Of a stretch of 64,000 bases of DNA, positions 58,701-64,000 are shown piece after piece. The stretch comes from Heliopora coerulea. Its lineage: Eukaryota; Cnidaria; Anthozoa; Scleralcyonacea; Helioporidae. The translations under genes were made by a program, and so were the position numbers. The notes below the pieces were generated by a model, which was given only the letters and a program-made list of their open reading frames with translations, made no database searches and was not told the origin of the DNA. Every line of letters starts with the position of its first letter. Position 1 is the stretch's first letter. The stretch lies in contig JASJOG010000145.1 of assembly GCA_030142905.1 (NCBI GenBank), positions 682,001 through 746,000 of the forward strand. Reading direction: 5' to 3'.

Positions 58701-60041
58701 TTTTGTTTTTTTAATTTTATTTTATTTTTAACAAGTTTACATATTCATTTTCGTAGATTGTCCTCAAGTTCAAGCACTTCATAACTACCAAGCCAAACAA
58801 TCTGATGAACTAAGTTTAGTCCCAGGCGATGTGGTCAATGTCTTACGAAAATTATCGGATGGTAAGAAGCTTGTCTTGAAATCTCTGAGAAGCAATTCTT
58901 TCCAAAAGCAAGATGAGGTTTATTTTCGGAACATCTAAATGCACCTTTTGTCGTTCATTACCAGAAAATATACTATCATTAACGCCAACCTCAAACTCAT
59001 TAACGCAAAAATACATTCATTTTATTCAATCGACATTCAGTAGCGTAGATACGCGACTATTTGTATCGAAGGGCATTGTATAGCGACAACAGACGACCAT
59101 TAACACCATTCTTCTATAGATTAGAGGTAATAAAATTTAATTTACGCAAGATATTTCTCTTGCGTAATTGAAATTTTATTATCTCTAATATATAGTAGAA
59201 TGGTGTTAATGGTCGTGTGTTGGCGCTATGGAATGCCCTTAGATGCAAATGGTTGCGTATCTGCGCTAGTGAATGTCAGTTGAATAAAATGAATGAATTT
59301 TTGCGTTAATGAGTTTGAGGTTGGCGTTAATGATAGTATATTTTCTAGTAATGAACAGCAAAAGGAGTAAATCCCTTCATTCTTAAAACTAATTGGATTC
59401 TTCAGTTCCGTCGATTTCCAGCTATACACAGACATTCAACCAAACAACATTTACAAGACAATGTAGACAACATCCTAATGTTTTGATCACTGTATCTCAA
59501 CACCGAAATCTATTTGGTACTTCTTTTATAAGATAACGACAGATGGAAAGGTATTTAAGTTCAACACATTGATGAAGTGAACAATTGTCCCAAAAATCAT
59601 CATCCGCCTATCAGAGACAAACTTTCGAATCCCGGACAAGTACCCGAAACACGGGTAATAGCCAATCAGAGCCAGCTTACAATATATATTTTTAAAACAT
59701 AAACTCTATGTGGTCGATTGCAAGTGCCATAAATTACTCACACTCCGATCACACTTGCCCCACAAAAGACTGTCCTCAGTTAACCTTGTCGATAATCAAC
59801 AGGAATAAAACATAAATTGAAATGAAAACAGTCGGCTGGTTATGGTTTATGGAGATCAACAGTGTTCCTATTTTTCGTAGGATGGTATGAAGGTGAACGC
59901 ATTCGAGATGGGATGTGTGGATGGTTCCCCGCCAACCACACGGAGGAAATTCTCAACGAACACGTGCGCGCAAGAAACCTCCATCAAAGATATCGACTAC
60001 TGGCGGCATCCACAGCTTTTCTCGATAAAAGGAAAAGATAA
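36936..60041 (+). CDS. Ephexin-family Rho guanine nucleotide exchange factor (NGEF/ARHGEF5/16/19/26-like), DH-PH-SH3
   Basis: This RhoGEF should catalyse GDP/GTP exchange on Rho-type GTPases at the cell cortex. Exons: 36936(ATG)-38682, 40053-40191, 40932-40993, 41602-41697, 42872-42996, 44742-44820, 45695-45754, 46809-46981, 47490-47546, 47954-48129, 48258-48333, 48992-49068, 49435-49564, 50858-50932, 52721-52813, 55130-55308, 56142-56291, 57700-57779, 58757-58861, 59881-60041. They sum to 3840 nt, 1279 residues plus TAA, and every junction keeps phase. Order: Pro/Ser tail 1-582, tyrosine-motif linker about 583-770, LYQ motif about 771, DH about 847-1040 with FLVLPMQRVTRYPLLVD, PH about 1056-1190, SH3 about 1193-1250, basic tail RYRLLAASTAFLDKRKR. 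The DH-PH-SH3 order and the C-terminal NEHVRARN motif fit ephexins, nearest to ARHGEF16/26, but I cannot assign one paralogue. ATG 36936 is the first in-frame Met after a possible acceptor at 36885. An upstream exon could exist. Confidence 0.92.
38143..38225 (+). repeat. AGC/ACC triplet repeat inside the RhoGEF exon
   Basis: Runs of AGC with interspersed ACC, AAC and AGT encode an almost pure Ser/Thr/Asn tract at about residues 403-430. Coding microsatellites of this kind change length easily. Confidence 0.9.
40053..45754 (+). CDS. RhoGEF exons 2-7: acidic linker with tyrosine motifs
   Basis: Six exons of 60-139 nt encode an acidic, Ser-rich linker. Each carries at least one tyrosine in an acidic setting: DEYWVAY and AYEAPDE (exon 2), DYEEMN (3), DYVEPE (4), HHYVEAIHDD (5), WEYEGES (6) and SYDEPFED (7). 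YEAP, YVEP and YDEP fit the YxxP pattern bound by Crk/Nck-type SH2 domains when phosphorylated (known motif class). That they are used here is inferred. The exons lie in introns of 0.6-1.8 kb full of repeats, so an automated gene model could easily miss some. Confidence 0.85.
40515..40830. repeat. AT and TATACA microsatellites
   Basis: An (AT)n tract at 40515-40556 is followed by ATATAC/GTATAT repeats to about 40585 and again from 40680 to 40830, with three copies of an ACATTTACATACATCTATAT-type unit. The CCCCGAAACGTTG motif (minus strand) lies between at 40631-40663. Confidence 0.85.
41105..41400. repeat. ACAAT, TACTA and TA microsatellites
   Basis: AATAC/ACAAT repeats, then ACTATACT repeats, then (TA)n at about 41290-41340 form a continuous low-complexity block in the RhoGEF intron before exon 4. 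Confidence 0.85.
42560..42835. repeat. Foldback repeat
   Basis: A hairpin AAAAGTGTTG/CAACACTTTT lies at 42574-42597. CTTAATGTCTCTTGTCCCTT with GGGAAACAGT pairs with ACTGTTTCCC then GGGACCAGACATTAAG (to 42833), and CCCTCGATTTTCGATGTTTC pairs with GAGGGAAACATCGA. This is one foldback, just left of RhoGEF exon 5. Confidence 0.7.
43684..44254. mobile_element. Internally deleted hAT transposon with 8-bp target duplication
   Basis: The 571-bp element starts CAGTGGTTCCCAACCTGGGG and ends GTTGGGAACCACTG. The octamer TGTTATAT flanks it exactly on both sides (43676-43683 and 44255-44262). CAGTGGTTCCCAACC ends and 8-bp duplications are typical of hAT elements of the ZBED5/SCAND3-related group. It retains only the first part of a transposase (44010 onward). 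Confidence 0.92.
44010..44195 (+). pseudogene. hAT transposase fragment, start of BED zinc finger
   Basis: From ATG 44010 the frame reads MSSKRSATAKIKLRGYNVEY, then LKIGF, then KPECIFCGEILSNEAMKPAK. This matches the N-terminus of ZBED5/SCAND3-type hAT transposases, with the CxxC of the BED finger. The histidine pair and the whole catalytic domain are gone. The frame then enters the right terminal sequence of the element. Confidence 0.8.
44280..44620. repeat. TATGG-type degenerate microsatellite
   Basis: TATGG, TATAG and TGTGG units run on from just after the hAT element, with increasing decay to about 44620. Similar TATGG units lie at 43625-43680 before the element, so it was inserted into this tract. 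Confidence 0.8.
46769..46796 (+). repeat. Poly-T tract before exon 8
   Basis: A T homopolymer of about 28 nt lies just upstream of the CCCTCAG acceptor at 46808. It acts as an extreme polypyrimidine tract and is a likely length-error site in sequencing. Confidence 0.85.
46809..46981 (+). CDS. RhoGEF exon 8: LYQ-type autoinhibitory motif
   Basis: The exon opens with EPLYQIYQANVLQKER and ends with GGKMLWCQLPE. In ephexins a short conserved helix with an LYQ core, just before the DH domain, folds on the DH surface and blocks it until the Tyr is phosphorylated (family knowledge). The LW..LPEVRNSGILE segment that follows across the next junction is also typical of the family. A cryptic GTACGT donor lies at 46938, but using it brings a stop into the next exon, so I chose the longer form ending at 46981. 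Confidence 0.8.
47075..47385 (+). repeat. (CCTT)n pyrimidine tract
   Basis: CCTT and CCTTC repeats of about 310 bp in the intron between exons 8 and 9. All long frames across it, on both strands, are low-complexity artefacts. Confidence 0.9.
47585..47905 (+). repeat. (CCCTTC)n pyrimidine tract
   Basis: Repeats of the types CCCTTCC and CTTTCC fill most of the intron between exons 9 and 10. Confidence 0.9.
47954..52813 (+). CDS. RhoGEF exons 10-15: DH (RhoGEF catalytic) domain
   Basis: Exons 47954-48129, 48258-48333, 48992-49068, 49435-49564, 50858-50932 and 52721-52813 form the DH domain. It starts with AIYEVVSSEASYLKSL (conserved region 1, with the Glu that contacts the GTPase), passes through YVDSISDIITNH and the segment YCSTQYKQG, and reaches FLVLPMQRVTRYPLLVD (conserved region 3). 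The end, EEMLQIQKVITFSKIK, leads to the PH linker. All catalytic-surface blocks are present, so the exchange factor is probably active. Confidence 0.93.
49190..49385 (+). repeat. (TCAG)n/(TCAA)n microsatellite
   Basis: Mixed CAGT and CAAT tetramers over about 195 bp, in blocks such as CAATCAATCATTCAGT repeated several times, giving a higher-order 16-bp period. Confidence 0.9.
50489..50803. mobile_element. MITE family with GGAACGAT ends, copy 2
   Basis: About 315 bp starting ACTGGAACGAT and ending ATCGTTCCAGT, an 11-bp inverted repeat. The body is closely related to 12302-12585, with a longer middle near 50675-50715. Confidence 0.78.
51114..51502. mobile_element. Foldback MITE with GGACTAGACCGGGTTTT ends
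   Basis: Ends GGACTAGACCGGGTTTTCAA and TTGAGAAAACCCGGTCTAGT are inverted copies. A second inner pair, CTTCCTCCGATTTCTAGATA with TATCTAGAAATCGGAGGAAG, gives a nested hairpin. No coding capacity. Confidence 0.82.
53139..53508. mobile_element. TA-inserting foldback element, copy 1
   Basis: Ends CACCTTTTACTGTTCATTAC and GTAATGAACAGCAAACGGTG. The element is nearly palindromic through its length. TA precedes it and TG follows. It interrupts the left arm of the larger foldback, whose other arm gives the uninterrupted sequence. Confidence 0.85.
53648..54350. mobile_element. GC-rich element with GCCCGGGTTG ends
   Basis: The left end GTTTACACGAGCCCGGGTTG pairs with CAACCCGGGCTTGTGTGAAC at the right. 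AACCCGGGTT-type palindromes recur near both ends (53690, 53785, 54225, 54310). Likely a hAT-like or foldback element. No coding capacity is recognised. Confidence 0.68.
54420..54537. mobile_element. Small MITE
   Basis: CGGACGCTCATATTGTATCT and AGATACAATATGAGCGTCCG are perfect inverted ends around about 70 bp. Confidence 0.7.
55130..57779 (+). CDS. RhoGEF exons 16-18: PH domain
   Basis: Exons 55130-55308, 56142-56291 and 57700-57779 encode the PH domain. Strand-forming segments include LVTKDRWLLRRGPVQLM, KTIYLFLFNDLLVITKKKS (the characteristic LFNDLLV core), MIRVQEA and NSFLLVFLENC. The final helix carries a DMTRWRDAF segment with the near-invariant Trp. In DH-PH proteins this module supports exchange and membrane contact. 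Confidence 0.92.
56690..57605 (+). repeat. About 80-bp minisatellite interrupted by a foldback element
   Basis: Units with ATGTCACACCATCATTACC, then CCAACTAGTAC, then a CACCATCTGAGACTGGC block recur about seven times at roughly 75-85-bp spacing (56690-57037 and 57465-57605). The intervening 57038-57464 is foldback copy 2. Confidence 0.85.
57038..57464. mobile_element. TA-inserting foldback element, copy 2
   Basis: Ends CGCCTTTTGCTGTTCATTAC and AACAGCAGAAGGTG, flanked by TA on both sides (57036-57037 and 57465-57466). Removing the element and one TA rejoins a regular minisatellite unit. Confidence 0.9.
58757..60041 (+). CDS. RhoGEF exons 19-20: SH3 domain and C-terminus
   Basis: Exon 19 encodes VQALHNYQAKQSDELSL, in which ALHNY takes the place of the usual ALYDY, followed by PGDVVNVL. 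Exon 20 encodes GWYEGERIRDGMCGWFPANHTEEI, supplying the W and the GWFP..(Y/N) ligand-binding face. The last residues are basic and end in DKRKR before TAA at 60039-60041. Vertebrate ARHGEF26 ends in a PDZ ligand, which is not seen here. Confidence 0.92.
58942..59367. mobile_element. TA-inserting foldback element, copy 3
   Basis: Ends CACCTTTTGTCGTTCATTAC and GTAATGAACAGCAAAAGGAG. Both arms share ATACTATCATTAACGCCAAC and its complement, and the centre is a near-perfect hairpin around AATTTAATTTACGCAAGA. Confidence 0.88.
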
Positions 60042-60986
60042 CTTCGTCAGTGCAAATATGACTGCGGGAAACCTAAGGTTAATTTCTTCAATTACACAAT
60101 ATGAGAAATCTGCACTGGTTGTACAAGGAATGGGCCTCGACTTCACCCGATGGTTTTCACTGTGATTCGTCCGTTCGGATCGTATTGAATCAAAACGATT
60201 AGGGATTGGTTTTGCTGCGCAAAATCTGTTGGCGATTGTGGGTGGTAGAATGCAACCGGGAGCAAGTACCCATGATTTCTTTCATAAAGTGACTGCTTCG
60301 GTGCTTCTTCAAATGCATTCATCTGTATTCTGCTGAGGAGAGCGATTTTAGAGAAGGACAGCGGAGATGATGGAATAAATTAGCCGAGGTTTGTAGGTAA
60401 AAAGTGTACATTATAGGTGAAAGTTAACTCAATTTTCTTGGGGATGTATTGGCTGGAAGTGCTATGCTCAGGTTATGTGTAGTCTGATAATTCTTACCAA
60501 ATTGCACTCGCACTTCGGAGTAAAGTCTGTTCTAGTGAGAGGAAACAAAAACATCCGAAATAAAACAAGTCAAAACACCGTATAATACAGCGCAATGCAA
60601 TGCAAAACACAACAACACAAAACAAGAAAAAATTATCCGATTTAGTATAACTGCTGTGACAATATCAAATATTTTTGCTATGAGTTATCATATTCTAGTC
60701 CTTTTTAAAAGCAAGATTAATATATTTATACATCGATGTTGATAACTATTTTTTCATTTCGATTTTCATCCAAATTCTAGTTTGTTACTTCGTAATAGAA
60801 CCCTAGTTACATTTATTACATTATTTGTAAAATATATTTTAGATAACGAAGGAAATGTAATTTGTAATTAAACATCTCAGGTCTTGTCCACGGTCAAATC
60901 ATTTAAAACTGCAGTTGTGATTGTAAAGGCAACATTATTAATGACTTTTTTTAATGGTGTAAATTGTATATACAATGTGCAGCTAC

Positions 60987-60992
60987 AATAAA
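60987..60992 (+). terminator. Candidate polyadenylation signal of the RhoGEF
   Basis: An AATAAA hexamer occurs about 950 nt after the stop codon in AT-rich sequence. No clearer signal stands out before it. Transcript support is needed, so this is tentative. Confidence 0.35.
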
Positions 60993-61189
60993 ATACTGCC
61001 AAAATCATACATGAACTTAATGGACTGTTTTCCGTCCATGCTTTCTTCTGTCACAGTTACATTAACTTCCGTGGATAATAAATGAATTAAGTGATGACGT
61101 AGTTGATAGAATGAACCAACAGCCTCACCGCCGAAAAGATAAATAGCATCAATTCTGAAATTGTTCTTAAATCCATGAATATCATGCTT

Positions 61190-61600
61190 TTAGGGGAAAC
61201 TCGGAAAAGGATTAGGGTTAGGATTAGGGCCAGGATTACGGTTACATTCCTCCCAGCTGTAGTTGAGCTTCACTTCACCCCGTGAAAAGATTTTTGGGGA
61301 AAATGCCCCGCCGTCCGCGCTCGACCTCCCACCACTCTAAGCCCCGTGCTCGACCACCCACCGCTTTACGCCCCGCGCTGGACTACCCACCGCTTTAAGC
61401 CCCGCACCTATTTTACTTGAGGAATAACCTAACGCGTGTGGGAGCCTTAATTTTTCTTAAATATATGATATTCATCTTTTTGTTACCTTAATCCAAATCG
61501 TAATCTTAACCCGAACGCTTTTCCGATTTTCCTCTGGAAAGTTGATATCTATTTAAGCACATTTTCAGAATTAATGTTATTTTTTTCCGGTGTGAGTCTT
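61190..61600. repeat. Dispersed repeat with telomere-like core, copy 3
   Basis: TTAGGGTTAGGATTAGGG-type sequence at 61210-61245 is followed by the block CGTGTGGGAGCCTTAATTTT (61435) and TATTTAAGCACATTTTCAG (61550), as in copies 1 and 2. Confidence 0.68.
61303..61407 (+). repeat. 29-bp GC-rich tandem repeat
   Basis: Three full units and a partial one of CCCCG(C/T)GCTCGAC followed by CACCCACCGCTTTA. The first unit is longer and diverged. The high GC stands out from the surroundings. Confidence 0.75.
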
Positions 61601-63143
61601 TGTCGACTAAACTAACCTGTGTTCCAGGCTACATATGAACCGGAGTGAGTGTGTGCACTGCAACCCCAGGTTGTAAAAGATGAAATCATGCAAGGGTCGT
61701 AGAATGAGCCTAACCAGAACAGATTTATCAACAACTACGACAATAACATGTTGTCACAGAGATTTTTCCCAACAACAGACCAGAAGACTACATGAAAAAA
61801 GTGAGAAATATGAATTAGGAAGTATCTTGCTCGGTTCTGTTTGTCCATTCCATGCACGCATTCACACCTTTTTAGAGTGAAATTTCCCTATACATGGAAA
61901 ACGCCTGATTTGAGTTGGATTGTCCGCAACTTGCACCTAGTGATCTGATTGGATGATCGCTATCGTAGCGAGGATTTTCGTTTTCTGTTAGGTTGCGGTA
62001 CTTCGACTGTTGTCTCCTCCGGTAAAAACAATACTAAAGACAAAACGAGAAACGGATTAAGACGTGTGATTGGGATTAATTTACGTGGTTGTCTCTGAAA
62101 AATAAGCAGTTGAAAAATAGGATGTGAATGAAACTCCCATATCCGAAGAAACACATATAAATTATAGAGATTAGCCTTTACAGCTGCTTTCCCATAGCTC
62201 ACTTCGTCACTGAGATTTTAATATAATGTCGTCATTTGCATAATGACTTGTAATATTAGAAACATCAAATCAAATTAGATCAAATGAACTATATTTAACG
62301 AGGGTAACACCAAACAGTTATTCAGCTGAGGAACAAGTTGCCCTCCTAAACATCGTTGAAGATACTGAAAAAAGTCAATTGAAATTGTGCATGCATGTGA
62401 GTGTAATTGTCGTAGCACTGAAAACTTTTCCAGAAATTTAGTCGAACGATCTTTTTGATTATTCTTCACGACTTTCTGGTTTCCCAGTTATCATCGTAGG
62501 TATGCAAGGTGTTCTTTACATACCAAATCTTGATGTCTTAAGACAAAAGTGAGCTACAGGAGTACTGAAATTAACAAATAGAAAATTGCTTGAGTGTCTG
62601 TACTGTGACGAAGCATGAATAGCGTCATTTGACTGGGTATTTTTCCTGTTGAAATGGCATCATTCATGTTTCTGTCACACCACGGAGACACGAAAACTAT
62701 TTTCTATTTGTTTTATAAAATAATTAAGGATTTATCAAGTTTTCGTGAAAGTCATCCATTGTCTCCGTACTCTGAGAGAAAATAAGCTTCTCCAATCAGA
62801 GCGTGCGTAGGACGCGTATAAAGGCTCGTTACAAGGCTTTGGGCAATTGTTGTGGGAACATTGTTTCCCTACGAAGTTACACGAGCAAGTCTAAACGAAG
62901 AAATATTTTGTGAGAAACATTCACGAGCCGTGTAATTAAGTCCCCGTGTAAACGAAGAAACATCGTTGCAGAAACATTGCATTCCTGCAGTGCAGTGTTG
63001 TGAAGACTTGAGTCGCTATTTTCAGTGACTCGACTCGACTCAAGTCCTTTGTGAAAATTGACTCGACTCGGACTCGGTTCTGCAAATCCCTTCGTAAAGG
63101 ACTCGGATCAATTCTAACTTAACCTCAACCTTACGTGATTGTA

Positions 63144-63529
63144 CACCTTTCGCTGTTCACTACCAGAAAATATACTATCATTAACGCCAAACTCAAACTC
63201 ATTAAGGCAAAAATACATTCATTTCATTCAATCAGCACTCACGAACGTAGATACGCAACCATTTGCATCAAAGTGCGTTCTATAGCGCCAACAGATTAGA
63301 TCTATTAGGCAAGACATTTCTCTTGCGTAAATGAGATTTAATTATCACTAATGTATAGTAGAATGGTGTTAATGGTCGTCTGTTGGTGCTATAGAATGCC
63401 CTTCGATGCTAATGGTTGCGTATCTACGCTAATGAATGTCGATTGAATAAAATGAATGTATTTTTGTGTTAATGAGTTTGAGATTGGCGTTAATGAAAGT
63501 AGATTTTCTGGTAATGAACAGCAGAAGGT
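63144..63529. mobile_element. TA-inserting foldback element, copy 4
   Basis: Begins CACCTTTCGCTGTTCACTAC after TA and ends GTAATGAACAGCAGAAGGT. It is shortened near the centre (after CAACAGATTAG) compared with copies 2 and 3, so part of the left arm is missing. Confidence 0.85.
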
Positions 63530-64000
63530 ATCAAGTTCCGCCTTATTAACTCTTTTCAGTCTGTATCTAATTTTGATTATCGTGTTTAAGTTAACACCAG
63601 ATGCTATTACTCTGGCTAACGCTAAACTGTTCTACTTTAAACCGCTTTTTACACTTTAATACATCTCATTTCATGGTATTGCTTACAATAAGAGGTTTTA
63701 ATACAGAGAAAAGAGTGCAAGACCAAACCAACCAATGTACTCCTCGAAGAAAGCGAGAATCCCTATGACAGTCTGCCACTGTCTGACCCAGAGTATTATT
63801 GACGACATAACTATAATCGGCAGGGAAGATTGACATTTTGTGAACAATGAACATGCATACTCTTTATAAATAAGAAATATCGAACGCACGAGAAAACTAA
63901 AACGTTCACCTCTCTACTTCAGTTGTGTTGCTTTTATTCCAAAGATTTTTATTAAAAATGAATATCCAGTTGGTTGAAGGAAAATGTTTAGTAAGCACCC

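Larger units (their letters stand above)
60042..64000. other. Downstream of the RhoGEF: 3' UTR and intergenic DNA
   Basis: After the stop codon I see no further exon with recognisable content. The part to about 61000 probably includes the 3' UTR. Beyond it are the telomere-like repeat (61190-61600), a 29-bp tandem repeat (61303-61407) and the foldback at 63144-63529. The rest is anonymous. Confidence 0.5.

Overview
This is a eukaryotic, intron-rich and repeat-dense nuclear window. A cnidarian is most likely, probably a stony coral. The basis is the gene structures (many short exons, GT-AG introns), the divergence of the two recognisable proteins from their vertebrate orthologues, interspersed TTAGGG-type (metazoan) telomere-like sequence, and the mix of small foldback, hAT and Penelope-like repeats. 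The species is inferred, not proven.

Two protein-coding genes are well supported, both on the + strand and head to tail. (1) Positions 397-17406 hold 14 exons of SMG8, the nonsense-mediated-decay factor that works with SMG9 to restrain the kinase SMG1. The exons in the window join into 892 codons plus a stop. The first part of the protein lies left of the window. (2) Positions 36936-60041 hold a 20-exon RhoGEF of the ephexin family. The joined frame is exactly 1280 codons. Its order is a long Ser/Pro-rich tail with repeated SH3-ligand motifs, a row of small exons carrying YxxP-type tyrosine motifs, a DH domain, a PH domain, an SH3 domain and a short basic C-terminus. The two genes have no evident functional link.

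About 19 kb (17.65-36.9 kb) separates the genes and has no recognisable host gene. It holds a Penelope-like GIY-YIG remnant, tRNA-like repeats with a perfect 81-bp inverted duplication, a degenerate tandem array and AT-rich DNA. The 4 kb after the RhoGEF is also repeat and anonymous sequence.

The introns hold most of the structure: hAT-type elements with 8-bp target duplications (2352-2541, 43684-44254), four copies of a TA-inserting foldback element (53139, 57038, 58942, 63144), one nested in another foldback and one in an ~80-bp minisatellite, a higher-order array at 5.93-6.75 kb, pyrimidine-rich tracts, microsatellites, and a recurrent hairpin followed by CGAAACGT that resembles part of a hammerhead ribozyme core. 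I found no rRNA, canonical tRNA, CRISPR or prokaryotic feature.
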